From assembly GCF_013389455.1 (NCBI RefSeq), contig NZ_CP058278.1:1054001-1118000 (forward strand): a stretch of DNA of 64,000 bases, given 5' to 3'. Within the stretch, counting starts at the first letter, position 1, and each line of letters opens with the position of its first letter. Below the pieces are notes generated by a model. The model was not told the origin of the DNA. It saw only the letters and a list, made by a program, of their open reading frames with translations, and ran no database searches. The translations under genes and the position numbers were made by a program. Below are positions 46,745 to 56,278 of this stretch, one piece after another. Origin of the DNA: Flavobacterium inviolabile (lineage in GTDB: Bacteria > Bacteroidota > Bacteroidia > Flavobacteriales > Flavobacteriaceae).

Positions 46745-47176
46745 TTATTTGTTCATGTTCTGCATTTCATATACAAAAGTATCCAGGTCCACACTCAGAA
46801 CCAAAAGGGATAAGGCTTTGTCTACAATATAAGAAGCGTTTCCGGGTGTAAAGCCCAAAGCCAGAGTGAAACGCATTAAAATTTCTTTTTGTTTAGGACC
46901 TAAAATATGGTCTGCATAAACCATACGGGATAAATCATACAAACGTTCCAAACGTTGTGTGTATAAATAAGGAGGGTTAATAGGGTACTTTGAAGGGTTT
47001 TCCAGGATCTCTTCATATTCTTCCTTGGAAATTTCTAATTGGATAGCCAGTTTGTCTAAAAAGGCTCTTTCCTCATTGGTTAAATCACCGTCGGCGATTG
47101 CAACTCTTACAATAGCAGAAAAATGACCTTTATTTCTGTTCTTAAATTCGCTATCGAATAAATCTGAAAATGACAT
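46745..47176 (-). CDS. TerB-like tellurite-resistance family protein
   Basis: 143 residues, mostly helical, cytosolic. The acidic helix pair (FSAIVRVAIADGDLTNEERAF, then LAIQLEISKEEYEEIL) resembles the TerB/DnaJ-associated metal-binding helical domain, where conserved acidic residues coordinate metal. No other ter genes are nearby, so a role in tellurite resistance should not be assumed. Confidence 0.75.
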   Translation of the reverse strand: MSFSDLFDSEFKNRNKGHFSAIVRVAIADGDLTNEERAFLDKLAIQLEISKEEYEEILENPSKYPINPPYLYTQRLERLYDLSRMVYADHILGPKQKEILMRFTLALGFTPGNASYIVDKALSLLVLSVDLDTFVYEMQNMNK

Positions 47177-47202
47177 AATTTTTTGGTATTAATGGTGTTA
47201 TG

Positions 47203-47210
47203 CAAATATA
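47203..47210 (-). promoter_or_regulatory. -7 box of the TerB-like gene
   Basis: Minus-strand TATATTTG, a perfect TAnnTTTG match, 27 nt upstream of the ATG. Confidence 0.5.
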
Positions 47211-47284
47211 CTTGTATTTCCAATCGTTTGAAAACAATTGAGAAGCTTTTATTGAGCAGTTAAATCAAATATCAAAATAAATTG

Positions 47285-47292
47285 TAAGTTTG
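47285..47292 (+). promoter_or_regulatory. -7 box of the HupE/UreJ-like gene
   Basis: TAAGTTTG, a TAnnTTTG match, 28 nt before the ATG at 47320. The nearest TTG upstream is further away than usual. Confidence 0.45.
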
Positions 47293-47319
47293 AGAACCCA
47301 AATTAAATAAAATAAAATT

Positions 47320-47913
47320 ATGTCGGAATTTTGGATATATTTTAATATCGGCCTGCGCCATGTGCTGGATATCAGGGCTTATGACCATGTGTTGTTTCTT
47401 ATTGCTCTTGTTGTTCCTTATGCTTTTAAAGACTGGAAACGTGTGTTGCTTCTGGTAACCCTGTTTACCTTAGGACACACCCTTTCGTTATTGCTCTCGG
47501 TGTATGGCGTTGTTTATATAAAAGCCAGCCTGGTCGAATTTTTAATACCAATAACCATACTGGTTACGGCACTTTTTCATTTGTTTACTGCCGGGAAATC
47601 GGGTAAGAATGAAAGTGTGAGCTTTGTTGCTTTTGTAACCCTGTTTTTTGGAATCATACACGGTTTGGGTTTTTCCAACTACTTTAAAACACTGCTTCCG
47701 GGCGGTGCTTCAGACAAACTGCTGCCGTTGCTGGAATTTGCTTTGGGAATTGAAGGCGCACAGATCATTGTTGTACTGGTTGTGCTGATTTTATCGTATA
47801 TTATTCAGACATTTTTCCGTTTTTCAAAACGCGACTGGACGCTGGTAATGTCTGCTTTTGTTATTGGAGTCGTATTGCCGATGATTATCGAAAGCGAAAT
47901 TTGGAAGCGCTAA
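47320..47913 (+). CDS. HupE/UreJ-family integral membrane protein
   Basis: 197 residues with about five or six hydrophobic helices. Histidines sit within them as in this family: GLRHVLDIRAYDHVLFLIAL, TLGHTLSLLL, LFHLFTAG and FGIIHGLGFS. HupE/UreJ proteins are linked to nickel uptake for hydrogenase or urease, but no such genes are nearby, so only membership in the family is claimed. No terminator follows; a leader-like structured region begins 55 nt downstream. Confidence 0.82.
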   Translation: MSEFWIYFNIGLRHVLDIRAYDHVLFLIALVVPYAFKDWKRVLLLVTLFTLGHTLSLLLSVYGVVYIKASLVEFLIPITILVTALFHLFTAGKSGKNESVSFVAFVTLFFGIIHGLGFSNYFKTLLPGGASDKLLPLLEFALGIEGAQIIVVLVVLILSYIIQTFFRFSKRDWTLVMSAFVIGVVLPMIIESEIWKR

Positions 47914-47957
47914 TAAAAAATGCTTATCTTTTCAGTATCAGTAGCGAAACGTTTGCG

Positions 47958-47965
47958 TATTTTTG
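47958..47965 (+). promoter_or_regulatory. -7 box before the structured leader
   Basis: TATTTTTG, a perfect TAnnTTTG match. Transcription from it would begin near the 5' end of the predicted structure. Confidence 0.5.
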
Positions 47966-47967
47966 TA

Positions 47968-48065
47968 AAGCCTAAAATGCCGGCTGTTCGCGATAGCTTG
48001 TTGCAGTAACAAGCATGTATTGCCATCGGGGCAAACGGGAAACCATAGCGTTTTAGCTAAGGCTT
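47968..48065 (+). ncRNA. Candidate structured RNA leader of the deaminase gene
   Basis: A long-range stem can form: AAGCC (47968-47972) pairs with GGCTT (48061-48065), and TAAAA (47973-47977) with TTTTA (48051-48055), with a 5-nt bulge. Inside are a 7-bp hairpin GCTTGTT / AACAAGC (47996-48014, loop GCAGT) and a 5-bp hairpin TTGCC / GGCAA (48020-48034). It begins just after a promoter and ends 14 nt before the ATG at 48080. It matches no riboswitch I recognise. May be a leader element, a small RNA or a chance fold. Confidence 0.4.
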
Positions 48066-48079
48066 AAAAGCAATCATTA

Positions 48080-48508
48080 ATGAAAGAACAAAAGCGGAAT
48101 AAATATGATAAAGCCTATTTGCGTATTGCGAAAGAATGGGGACAATTATCATATTGTAAAAGAAAACAGGTTGGAGCAATAATTGTCAAAGACCGGATGA
48201 TTATCTCCGATGGATACAATGGGACACCTTCAGGATTTGAAAACTGTTGTGAAGACCATGAGGGGATGACAAAATGGTATGTACTGCATGCAGAAGCCAA
48301 TGCTATTTTAAAAGTAGCCAGTTCTACACAGTCCTGCGAAGGAGCGACACTTTATATAACACTTTCGCCCTGTAAAGACTGCAGTAAGCTGATTCACCAG
48401 GCGGGAATTAAAAGAGTGGTCTATTATGAAGGCTATAAAGATGATGCCGGATTGGATTTCCTGAGAAAGGCAGGCGTAGAAGTAGATCATATTACAGACT
48501 TGGAATAA
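48080..48508 (+). CDS. dCMP deaminase-like zinc deaminase (ComEB family)
   Basis: 142 residues. Zinc-dependent deaminase motifs are complete: HAEAN (His and catalytic Glu) and PCKDC with two zinc-binding cysteines. Overall arrangement (KRKQVGAIIVKDR, SDGYNGTPSG) is that of deoxycytidylate deaminases, which make dUMP for dTMP synthesis. It is followed, with a 1-nt gap, by the S41 protease gene. Preceded by the candidate structured leader. Confidence 0.87.
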   Translation: MKEQKRNKYDKAYLRIAKEWGQLSYCKRKQVGAIIVKDRMIISDGYNGTPSGFENCCEDHEGMTKWYVLHAEANAILKVASSTQSCEGATLYITLSPCKDCSKLIHQAGIKRVVYYEGYKDDAGLDFLRKAGVEVDHITDLE

Positions 48509-48509
48509 T

Positions 48510-50087
48510 ATGAGAATCAAAAAAATATATTTGCCCGTTATCATCGCTACGGCCATAGCCGTTGGGGTACTTATTGGCGGCTATCTGAATTTTTCGGCAC
48601 CCACAGCTACATTTTCATCCAATGCAAGTAAAAACAAGCTCAACAAACTGCTTGATTTTATTAATAATGAATATGTCGATGAAGTGAATACCGATTCTAT
48701 TGTGGATATTACGGTTAACGGTATTCTTGAAAAACTGGATCCGCATTCGGTATACATTGCAAAAAATGAATTTGAAGCCATTTCCCAAAGCATGAAAGGG
48801 GATTTTGTAGGTATCGGGGTTAACTTTTATACCTATAAGGATTCGGTAGCGGTAATCAAACCTATAGCGGGAGGACCGTCTGAAAGAGCCGGGATAAAAG
48901 CCGGCGACCGGATTTTGTTTGCCGGGAATACCAAACTTTTCGGAAGAAAAATTTCCAACGACACCCTTTTTTCAAAGCTGAAAGGCGAAGTGGGCTCTAA
49001 TGTGGAGCTGACGATTTACCGAAAAAGTGAAAATAAAAAATTCAAAGTAAAGGTTACCCGCGATGTTGTGCCTATTAAAAGTGTTGATGTGGCGTTAATG
49101 CTGGACAATCAAACGGGATATATTAAAATTAACCGGTTTGCCGAAACCACCTATGATGAATTTCACAAAGGTTTGCTGCAGTTAAAAGCGGCCGGAGTGC
49201 AGCAGCTGATCGTTGACGTGCGCAACAACGGCGGCGGTTATATGGAAAAAGCAGTGGAAATAGCCGATGAGTTTCTGAAAGATAAAGAGCAGATCGTAAA
49301 GATCAAAAACCGTAAAGGAACAGAAGAAGTAACCTATGCCACTTCCAAAGGCGCTTTTGAAAACGGTAAATTATACATGCTTATTGATGAAAACAGTGCT
49401 TCTGCAAGTGAAATCTTAGCCGGAGCCATTCAGGATGACGACAGGGGGATAATTGTAGGCAGACGTTCTTTTGGTAAAGGATTGGTGCAGCGTGAAATGC
49501 CTTTGGGTGACGGTTCTGCTGTTCGCTTAACGGTGGCACGTTATTATACGCCATCCGGACGTTCTATCCAGAAGCCTTATAATAAAGGAGCGGATGATTA
49601 TTTCAGTGATTTCGAAAAACGTTTTGAAAGCGGTGAACTGTATGCCTTTGATAGTATTAAAGTGGCGGACAGCCTGAAATTTAAAACCAAAAAAGGCAAA
49701 ATTGTATACGGCGGCGGCGGAATCATTCCGGACATCTTTGTTCCGCTGGAAGGAAAACACGGCGATGAAGCCTTAACGATGATCATGCAATCCGGAATTG
49801 TAAGCTATTTTGTTTTTGAAGAAGTCGATAAAAACAGAAAAGAATTTGAAAAGTTAAACGCTGTTCAGGTTGAAGAGAAAATCAGGAATACCGATTATTA
49901 CTTTAACGGGTTTAGAAAGCACCTTTCCAAAAGCGGTTTGATCTTTAATCTTGAAAAACACCAGGATGTGGTAAAACAATATTTGGCAGCGGAGTTTGTG
50001 CGACAGCTCTTTAACGAACAAAAATATTATCAGATCATCTTAAAACAGGACCCGATGATTAAGGCTGTTTTAAGTGCAAAAAAATAG
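48510..50087 (+). CDS. S41-family C-terminal processing peptidase
   Basis: 525 residues with an N-terminal membrane anchor (YLPVIIATAIAVGVLIGGYL), a PDZ domain (KPIAGGPSERAGIKAGDRIL), and the serine-lysine catalytic core: ENSASASEILAGAI carries the nucleophilic Ser, GRRSFGKGLVQ the Lys. Periplasmic protease that cleaves C-termini or misfolded proteins, anchored to the inner membrane. Co-transcribed with the deaminase gene (1-nt gap); no functional link is obvious. Confidence 0.92.
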   Translation: MRIKKIYLPVIIATAIAVGVLIGGYLNFSAPTATFSSNASKNKLNKLLDFINNEYVDEVNTDSIVDITVNGILEKLDPHSVYIAKNEFEAISQSMKGDFVGIGVNFYTYKDSVAVIKPIAGGPSERAGIKAGDRILFAGNTKLFGRKISNDTLFSKLKGEVGSNVELTIYRKSENKKFKVKVTRDVVPIKSVDVALMLDNQTGYIKINRFAETTYDEFHKGLLQLKAAGVQQLIVDVRNNGGGYMEKAVEIADEFLKDKEQIVKIKNRKGTEEVTYATSKGAFENGKLYMLIDENSASASEILAGAIQDDDRGIIVGRRSFGKGLVQREMPLGDGSAVRLTVARYYTPSGRSIQKPYNKGADDYFSDFEKRFESGELYAFDSIKVADSLKFKTKKGKIVYGGGGIIPDIFVPLEGKHGDEALTMIMQSGIVSYFVFEEVDKNRKEFEKLNAVQVEEKIRNTDYYFNGFRKHLSKSGLIFNLEKHQDVVKQYLAAEFVRQLFNEQKYYQIILKQDPMIKAVLSAKK

Positions 50088-50113
50088 GGAGACATTGTCT
50101 CCCTGTTTTTTTA
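50086..50113 (+). terminator. Terminator after the S41 protease gene
   Basis: AGGGAGAC / GTCTCCCT, 8-bp stem with a 3-nt loop and T run. It overlaps the stop codon of the protease gene. Confidence 0.85.
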
Positions 50114-50123
50114 TATGCTGGTG

Positions 50124-50732
50124 TTATTTTCGAATACTGTCGTGTGAATGGGTTTCAATGCCGCCATTCCATAAGGTCAGGATGTCGGTGGCAACAGCTG
50201 CACCGCTTCCGGCTGCAATAGCCAGCTGACTTCTCCATCCGGCTAATGTTCCGGCTGCATAAATGCCTTCGGCAACAAGATGGTCGTTGTTTTTTAATTG
50301 AATTCGGTTCTTTTCTGCCAATGACTTTCTATGCGGTTCAATATACTGTGTTAAACCTTCAATGCTAAACAGATTGGAAGCACCAATGGCAACTACAATT
50401 ATTTTTGACTGATAAGAAGCTTTGTTGGTGGTTACCGTAAAATTACCATAACTTCCGGTTACGCTAATAACCTTTTCATCGGCAATCTGCTCGATATGCG
50501 GATAGGTCATCGCCAGGTGTTTAGTACTTTCGGTCAGGATCTCAGCGCCCGGTTTTCCGGCAGGAATGCCATAGGCGTTGTTAAAAAGCGCATCTTGTAA
50601 TGCTGACGCTTTTTGATGGGTGATAATACCGATCTTTTTATCGGCTACGAAATTTTTCTTGTGTGCGGAGCCTAAAATCAGGGCACAGGATACCCCGGCT
50701 ACACCGCCACCAATAATTAAAACATCAAACAT
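50124..50732 (-). CDS. Short FAD/NAD(P)-binding oxidoreductase, thioredoxin-reductase-like
   Basis: 202 residues from the ATG at 50732 (MFDVLIIGGGVAGVSCAL); upstream codons to 50804 overlap the preceding gene and are not needed. The FAD-binding GxGxxG motif (GGGVAGVS) is at the N-terminus and a final YAAGTLAG-type motif appears near the end. It is far shorter than the about 310 residues of thioredoxin reductase: the central NAD(P)H-binding domain and the CxxC pair are not seen. It follows a small membrane protein gene by 4 nt. Function unknown. Confidence 0.75.
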   Translation of the reverse strand: MFDVLIIGGGVAGVSCALILGSAHKKNFVADKKIGIITHQKASALQDALFNNAYGIPAGKPGAEILTESTKHLAMTYPHIEQIADEKVISVTGSYGNFTVTTNKASYQSKIIVVAIGASNLFSIEGLTQYIEPHRKSLAEKNRIQLKNNDHLVAEGIYAAGTLAGWRSQLAIAAGSGAAVATDILTLWNGGIETHSHDSIRK

Positions 50733-50736
50733 GAAT

Positions 50737-50937
50737 CTAGTTTCCTTTTGTTTTTTCTTCGATGGCTTTCGACATCTTAAAGATAAGTAAAATACAAACA
50801 GCACATAAAGAAGCTACGATTCCTATTAGCGCCACTAAACTGTTGCCTTCGAAAAGATTTGAAAAATCTAAAAGAGTTACATTAAAAATGATTAACCCTA
50901 TTGCAGCAGCAATTAGTATGTATGAGAAAATTTTCAT
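50737..50937 (-). CDS. Small membrane protein, two transmembrane segments
   Basis: 66 residues: hydrophobic segments near residues 3-22 (IFSYILIAAAIGLIIFNVTL) and 34-53, with a basic-acidic tail (KMSKAIEEKTKGN). ATG at 50937. Directly upstream of the flavoprotein gene with a 4-nt gap, so they form a small operon. Function unknown. Confidence 0.7.
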   Translation of the reverse strand: MKIFSYILIAAAIGLIIFNVTLLDFSNLFEGNSLVALIGIVASLCAVCILLIFKMSKAIEEKTKGN

Positions 50938-50999
50938 TGTAATTAAAAAAAAGAACTACGAGTAGTTAAATTATGGCGGTGAAATTAATAAAAATCTGC

Positions 51000-51575
51000 T
51001 TAAATAAAGAGACCTTTAACATTAGCTGCAAATAATTTAACAGCAATCGCTAAAAGCACTACTCCAAATACCTTTCGGATCACGCCCAATCCGTTTTTGC
51101 CTAATGTTTTTTCAATTTTGGCAGATGACTTTAAGACCAGGTACACAATTAATATGTTGGCTACAATACCAAAGATGATATTGATTGTCTGGTATTCCGA
51201 ACGAAGGGATAATAAAGTGGTCATGGTTCCGGCACCGGCAATCAGCGGAAATGCGATTGGTACAATGGAAGCCGTATTGGGAGCATCGTCTTTATATAAC
51301 GTGATGCCAAGAATCATTTCCAAAGCCAGGAAGAACAATACAAAGGAACCGGCTACGGCAAACGAATTCACGTCAATACCGATTAATTTCAGGATTTCAT
51401 CACCTACAAACAGGAAGGAAATCATGATCACCGCGGCAACAATCGACGCTTTTTCAGACTGAATATGTCCTACCTTGTTGCGTAAATCTACGATAATAGG
51501 AATGCTTCCGAAAATATCGATAACCGCAAATAATACCATTCCTACCGTAAAAATTTCTTTCCAATCGAATCCCAT
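51000..51575 (-). CDS. MarC-family integral membrane protein
   Basis: 191 residues with about six transmembrane segments from the ATG at 51575 (MGFDWKEIFTVGMVLF). The MarC/UPF0056 pattern is visible: IVPIAFPLIAGAGTMTTLLS and FFLALEMILGI. The longer frame to 51650 lies over the promoter. Family function is not established. Confidence 0.88.
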   Translation of the reverse strand: MGFDWKEIFTVGMVLFAVIDIFGSIPIIVDLRNKVGHIQSEKASIVAAVIMISFLFVGDEILKLIGIDVNSFAVAGSFVLFFLALEMILGITLYKDDAPNTASIVPIAFPLIAGAGTMTTLLSLRSEYQTINIIFGIVANILIVYLVLKSSAKIEKTLGKNGLGVIRKVFGVVLLAIAVKLFAANVKGLFI

Positions 51576-51595
51576 GACTTGTTTTTTTGAGGGTG

Positions 51596-51603
51596 CAAAA
51601 TTA
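51596..51603 (-). promoter_or_regulatory. -7 box of the MarC gene
   Basis: Minus-strand TAATTTTG, a perfect TAnnTTTG match, 21 nt upstream of the ATG. Confidence 0.5.
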
Positions 51604-51726
51604 TGTATTATTCTAACAAAATTATATAAAAACAAGTTAATTTTTAACAAAAAAATAAAATATCTGTATTTAAGGCTGCTTTTTTTGTTTATACTGCAAT
51701 AAAGCTGTTTGGAGTGAGATGGTTTT

Positions 51727-51761
51727 TGATTCGCATTAATGCTTTAAACTTTGTACCTTTG
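51727..51761 (+). promoter_or_regulatory. Promoter of the DUF3109 gene
   Basis: TTG at 51727-51729 and TACCTTTG at 51754-51761, spacer 24 nt, 29 nt before the ATG. Confidence 0.55.
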
Positions 51762-51789
51762 CCGGATAAATTTAGAATCGGAAGTAAAA

Positions 51790-52356
51790 ATGTTTCAATT
51801 AGGTAAAACCATTGTGTCTGAGGAAATTCTTGAAAAAGAGTTTGTATGTAATTTGTCGGCTTGTAAAGGAGCCTGTTGTGTGGACGGGGATGCCGGTGCG
51901 CCGCTTGATGAAAACGAAACTAAAATTTTAGCGGAAATATATCCTATTGTAAAGCCGTTTCTTCGTCCGGAAGGTATTGCTGCTATTGAAGCGCAGGGAA
52001 CTTCTATTGTTGGGGAAGACGGTGAATTAGAAACACCTTTAATTAACGGAGCCGACTGTGCTTACGTTATTTTCGATGGAAAAACCGCGCTTTGCGGTAT
52101 AGAGCAGGCGTATAATCAGGGATTGGTAGACTGGAAAAAACCGGTTTCCTGCCACCTGTATCCAATTCGCGTTAAAGACTTTTCGGAATTTGCAGCTGTT
52201 AACTATCACAAGTGGCATATTTGTGATGATGCCTGTTCGTTAGGAAAGGAATTGGAAGTGCCGGTATATAAATTTGTAAAAGAAGCTTTGGTTCGGAAAT
52301 TTGGACAAGACTGGTATGATGAGCTTGAAAAAGTAGCCGAAGAACTCAAAGCATAA
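51790..52356 (+). CDS. DUF3109-family cysteine-rich protein
   Basis: 188 residues from the ATG at 51790 (MFQLGKTIVSEEI); upstream codons overlap the promoter. Cysteines are arranged as CNLSACKGACC near the N-terminus, CAYV and CGIE in the middle, CHLYPIR and CDDAC near the end, in the manner of YkgJ-like metal- or iron-sulfur-binding proteins. Cytosolic, function unknown. Own promoter. Confidence 0.85.
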   Translation: MFQLGKTIVSEEILEKEFVCNLSACKGACCVDGDAGAPLDENETKILAEIYPIVKPFLRPEGIAAIEAQGTSIVGEDGELETPLINGADCAYVIFDGKTALCGIEQAYNQGLVDWKKPVSCHLYPIRVKDFSEFAAVNYHKWHICDDACSLGKELEVPVYKFVKEALVRKFGQDWYDELEKVAEELKA

Positions 52357-52504
52357 AGCTTCAAAAAAGAATCGTTTCCTTTAGGCTTTAAGCCAATGTA
52401 TTTACTGCTTTTCGGGCAGGTTTTCGTTGTTTTTTGATTTTTTGTAAATTGTTGAAATTCAAAAATTTAGACTTTAATAATGACCTTGAAAGAATTTTCT
52501 TCGG

Positions 52505-52539
52505 TTGTTAAAAACTCGTTCCAATTGTGAATAAGTTTG
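52505..52539 (+). promoter_or_regulatory. Promoter of nrdB-nrdA
   Basis: TTG at 52505-52507 and TAAGTTTG at 52532-52539, spacer 24 nt. The 281-nt region between 52357 and 52637 otherwise holds only a 16-codon ORF at 52480-52530 that I do not consider a gene, and an A+T-rich leader of about 90 nt with a small possible hairpin (AACC ... GGGTT). Confidence 0.5.
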
Positions 52540-52637
52540 GCTGGGTTTGACTTTCTTTTTACATTTCAAATGACAACCTTTGTAGGGGTTCTTTCTGGGA
52601 ATCTTTAAAATTATAATTCTATAAAAGTCAACATACT

Positions 52638-53615
52638 ATGTCAGCAGTCGAACCAATTTTACAAGAAAACAAAGATCGTTTTGTGATTTTTCCTATCAAA
52701 CACCATGATATCTGGGAATGGTACAAAAAGATGGAAGCTAGCTTTTGGACGGCGGAAGAAATTGATCTTCATCAGGATTTAACCGACTGGAATACCAAGT
52801 TAAATGAGGATGAGAAATATTTTATCAAACATATTCTGGCATTTTTTGCGGCTTCTGATGGTATTGTAAATGAAAACCTGGCTGAAAACTTCGTGAATGA
52901 AGTACAGTATGCCGAGGCGAAATTCTTTTACGGTTTCCAGATCATGATGGAAAACATCCACAGTGAAACCTATTCGCTTTTAATTGATACGTATGTAAAA
53001 GACGAAGCGGAAAAGAACCAGTTGTTCCACGCTATTGAAGTGTTTCCGGCAATTAAGAAAAAAGCGGAGTGGGCGTTGAAATGGATTGAGTCCGATTCGT
53101 TTGCAGAGCGGTTAATTGCTTTTGCAGCGGTTGAAGGAATCTTCTTCTCAGGAGCTTTCTGTTCTATTTTCTGGTTGAAAAAACGCGGATTAATGCCGGG
53201 ACTGACATTTTCGAACGAGCTGATTTCCCGTGATGAAGGAGTGCATTGTGATTTTGCAGTGCATTTACACAACCACCATTTGGTTAATAAAGTATCGAAA
53301 AACAGAATTAAAGAGATTATTACAGATGCACTGAATATCGAAAGAGAATTTATTACAGAATCGTTACCGGCGAGTTTGATCGGGATGAACTCTGTATTGA
53401 TGATTCAGTATCTGGAATTTGTTGCCGACAGATTGTTGGTGGAATTGCAGTGCGAAAAAGTATATAATGCAACAAACCCGTTTGATTTTATGGACATGAT
53501 TTCGTTACAGGGAAAAACAAATTTCTTTGAAAAACGAGTTTCCGAATATCAGAAAGCGGGCGTTATGAATAAAGATACCGATTCGCAGAAAATTAGCTTC
53601 GACGCTGATTTTTAA
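52638..53615 (+). CDS. nrdB: Class I ribonucleotide reductase, small (R2) subunit
   Basis: Carries the di-iron centre that generates the radical needed to reduce ribonucleotides. Visible ligands: Asp74, Glu105 and His108 (MENIHSETY), with Tyr112 in the position of the radical tyrosine, then Glu in AVEGIFFSG and Glu/His in RDEGVHCDF. 325 residues is normal. It precedes nrdA by 94 nt on the same strand and shares its promoter. Confidence 0.95.
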   Translation: MSAVEPILQENKDRFVIFPIKHHDIWEWYKKMEASFWTAEEIDLHQDLTDWNTKLNEDEKYFIKHILAFFAASDGIVNENLAENFVNEVQYAEAKFFYGFQIMMENIHSETYSLLIDTYVKDEAEKNQLFHAIEVFPAIKKKAEWALKWIESDSFAERLIAFAAVEGIFFSGAFCSIFWLKKRGLMPGLTFSNELISRDEGVHCDFAVHLHNHHLVNKVSKNRIKEIITDALNIEREFITESLPASLIGMNSVLMIQYLEFVADRLLVELQCEKVYNATNPFDFMDMISLQGKTNFFEKRVSEYQKAGVMNKDTDSQKISFDADF

Positions 53616-53709
53616 TCGACATGTATTCCCTTTTTGGGAAAGTTTAAGCAGAAAACAAAAAAGGTTTTCTCACAATTTTTAATTAATCACTCATAAATTT
53701 TTCAATAAT

Positions 53710-56094
53710 ATGTATGTAGTAAAAAGAGACGGACGAAGAGAACCTGTAATGTTTGATAAGATTACAGATAGAGTTAGAATTCTATGCTACGGATTAAACG
53801 ACCTGGTTGATCCTGTAAAAGTAGCCATGCGTGTTATTGAAGGTTTGTATGATGGAGTAACAACATCCGAATTGGATAATTTAGCTGCCGAAACGGCAGC
53901 GTCAATGACCGTTTCGCATCCGGATTATGCACAGTTGGCAGCGCGAATTGCGGTATCCAACCTGCACAAGAATACTAAAAAATCATTCTCGGAAACCATG
54001 ACTGACATGTATCAGTATGTTAATCCGAGAACCAATCAGGATTCACCGTTAATCTCCGATGAGGTTCACGAAGTGATTATGGCAAATGCCGAACGATTGG
54101 ATTCTACAATTATCTATAACAGGGATTTTAATTACGATTATTTCGGATTTAAAACCCTGGAGCGTTCTTATTTGCTGCGTATCAACGGGCAGATCGTAGA
54201 GCGTCCGCAGCACATGTTAATGCGTGTTTCCGTTGGAATTCACCTTAACGATATTGAATCGGCTATCGAAACGTATGAGTTAATGTCTAAAAAATTCTTT
54301 ACACATGCAACACCAACGTTATTCAATGCCGGAACACCAAAACCGCAAATGTCTTCATGCTTCCTGTTAGCCATGCAGGATGACAGTATTGACGGTATTT
54401 ACGATACATTAAAACAAACGGCTAAAATTTCCCAGTCTGCCGGCGGAATCGGATTATCGATCCACAACGTTCGTGCAACCGGTTCGTATATTCGTGGAAC
54501 AAACGGAACATCAAACGGAATCGTACCGATGCTTCGTGTGTTTAACGATACGGCCCGTTATGTAGACCAGGGCGGTGGAAAACGTAAAGGAAGCTTTGCT
54601 GTTTATGTAGAGCCGTGGCATGCGGATATTTTTGATTTCCTTGATTTGAGAAAAAATCACGGTAAAGAAGAAATGCGTGCCCGTGACCTTTTTTATGCAA
54701 TGTGGATGAATGACCTTTTCATGAAAAGAGTTCAGGAAGACGCTTCATGGACTTTAATGTGTCCGAACGAATGTCCGGGATTATATAATGTTTACGGCGA
54801 TGAGTTTGATGCGATGTACATTGCCTATGAAAATGCTGGAAAAGGCAGAAAAACAATAAAAGCCCGTGAACTATGGGAAAAAATCCTGGAATCTCAAATT
54901 GAAACAGGAACACCTTATATGCTGTATAAAGATGCGGCAAACCGAAAATCAAATCAAAAGAATTTAGGAACAATCCGTTCTTCCAACCTGTGTACGGAAA
55001 TCATGGAATACACATCGGCAGATGAAATTGCTGTTTGTAACCTGGCTTCCATTTCGTTACCGATGTTTGTAGAAAACGGGGCGTTTAACCATGAATTGCT
55101 TTTTGATGTAACGAAACGTGTAACACGCAACCTGAATAAAGTAATCGACAGAAACTACTATCCTGTTCAGGAAGCGGAAAACTCAAACATGCGTCACCGT
55201 CCGGTTGGATTGGGAGTGCAAGGTCTGGCGGATGCTTTTATCTTACTGCGTTTGCCTTTCACCAGCGATGAAGCTAAAAAACTGAACCAGGAAATCTTTG
55301 AAACCATGTACTTTGCTGCAGTTACTGCTTCGATGGAAATGGCAAAAGAAGAAGGGCCATATTCAACTTTCCAGGGATCACCGATCTCTCAGGGAGAATT
55401 CCAGTATAATCTTTGGGGATTAAGCGATGAAGAATTAAGCGGTCGTTGGGATTGGAAATCACTGCGTAAAGAAGTAATGGAACACGGAGTGCGTAACTCT
55501 TTGTTGATGGCACCGATGCCAACAGCTTCCACGTCTCAGATTTTAGGAAACAACGAAGCTTTTGAACCATATACATCCAATATTTATACAAGACGGGTAT
55601 TGTCTGGTGAATTTATTGTAGTAAACAAGCATTTATTACATGATTTGGTAAACTTAGGATTGTGGAATGAAAGCCTGAAACAGGAAATCATGCGTGCAAA
55701 CGGTTCTATCCAGGATATCGATGCGATTCCTCAGGATATTAAAGAATTGTACAAAACCGTTTGGGAAATGAGTATGAAAGATATTATCGATATGTCACGT
55801 CACAGAGGATATTTTATCGATCAGTCCCAGTCGTTAAACCTGTTTATGGAAGGAGCTACTTTTGCAAAACTAACATCAATGCATTTCTATGCGTGGCAAT
55901 CCGGATTAAAAACAGGAATGTACTATTTAAGAACGAAGAGTGCGGTTGACGCGATCAAGTTCACATTGAATAATGATAAAAAAGAAGAAACACCATCTGT
56001 AAAAGAAGAGGAAATTGCAGTTGACGAATTCCGCGCCATGCTGGAACGTTCTAAAAATGCAGAACCGGACGATTGCGAAATGTGTGGTTCATAA
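53710..56094 (+). CDS. nrdA: Class I ribonucleotide reductase, large (R1) subunit
   Basis: 794 residues. N-terminal ATP-cone ([17 protein letters not shown]) for allosteric control; active site Cys and Glu in [11 protein letters not shown], redox cysteines in MSSCFLLAM and [12 protein letters not shown], radical-transfer tyrosine pair in TGMYYLRT, and a C-terminal CEMC pair for thioredoxin-type reduction. Converts NDPs to dNDPs in the cytosol with NrdB. Two terminators follow. Confidence 0.95.
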   Translation: MYVVKRDGRREPVMFDKITDRVRILCYGLNDLVDPVKVAMRVIEGLYDGVTTSELDNLAAETAASMTVSHPDYAQLAARIAVSNLHKNTKKSFSETMTDMYQYVNPRTNQDSPLISDEVHEVIMANAERLDSTIIYNRDFNYDYFGFKTLERSYLLRINGQIVERPQHMLMRVSVGIHLNDIESAIETYELMSKKFFTHATPTLFNAGTPKPQMSSCFLLAMQDDSIDGIYDTLKQTAKISQSAGGIGLSIHNVRATGSYIRGTNGTSNGIVPMLRVFNDTARYVDQGGGKRKGSFAVYVEPWHADIFDFLDLRKNHGKEEMRARDLFYAMWMNDLFMKRVQEDASWTLMCPNECPGLYNVYGDEFDAMYIAYENAGKGRKTIKARELWEKILESQIETGTPYMLYKDAANRKSNQKNLGTIRSSNLCTEIMEYTSADEIAVCNLASISLPMFVENGAFNHELLFDVTKRVTRNLNKVIDRNYYPVQEAENSNMRHRPVGLGVQGLADAFILLRLPFTSDEAKKLNQEIFETMYFAAVTASMEMAKEEGPYSTFQGSPISQGEFQYNLWGLSDEELSGRWDWKSLRKEVMEHGVRNSLLMAPMPTASTSQILGNNEAFEPYTSNIYTRRVLSGEFIVVNKHLLHDLVNLGLWNESLKQEIMRANGSIQDIDAIPQDIKELYKTVWEMSMKDIIDMSRHRGYFIDQSQSLNLFMEGATFAKLTSMHFYAWQSGLKTGMYYLRTKSAVDAIKFTLNNDKKEETPSVKEEEIAVDEFRAMLERSKNAEPDDCEMCGS

Positions 56095-56123
56095 TTCTGG
56101 AATGAAACTATAAGAATAACAGG

Positions 56124-56152
56124 CAGCTACTTGAAAAGGTAGCTGTTTTTTT
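56124..56152 (+). terminator. Terminator of the nrd operon
   Basis: CAGCTAC / GTAGCTG, 7-bp stem with an 8-nt loop followed by a T run. Confidence 0.8.
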
Positions 56153-56188
56153 ACTGTAGAAAATAGTAGAAAGAAAGAATATATAAAG

Positions 56189-56220
56189 AACAGTTGTCAT
56201 TTGACAGCTGTTTTGTTTTT
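56189..56220 (+). terminator. Second terminator-like hairpin before the AAA ATPase gene
   Basis: CAGTTGTCA / TGACAGCTG with a 2-nt loop and one G-T pair, flanked by AA/TT and followed by a T-rich stretch. Confidence 0.65.
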
Positions 56221-56244
56221 AAAGAAATTGTATTTGTACATTTG
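56213..56244 (+). promoter_or_regulatory. Promoter of the AAA ATPase gene
   Basis: TTG at 56213-56215 and TACATTTG at 56237-56244, spacer 21 nt. It overlaps the end of the second hairpin. Confidence 0.55.
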
Positions 56245-56278
56245 TGAATAAGTCCTAACGTATAAAACCGGAATAATT

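Noticed and set aside
46745..47176. Tellurite-resistance operon
   Set aside because: Only one TerB-like gene is present and no other ter genes are nearby.
47968..48065. Structured region as a signal recognition particle RNA
   Set aside because: The conserved GGAAGNAGC-type loop of small SRP RNA is absent.
52480..52530. A 16-codon ORF upstream of nrdB
   Set aside because: It lies upstream of the predicted nrd promoter and has no support beyond an ATG and a stop.
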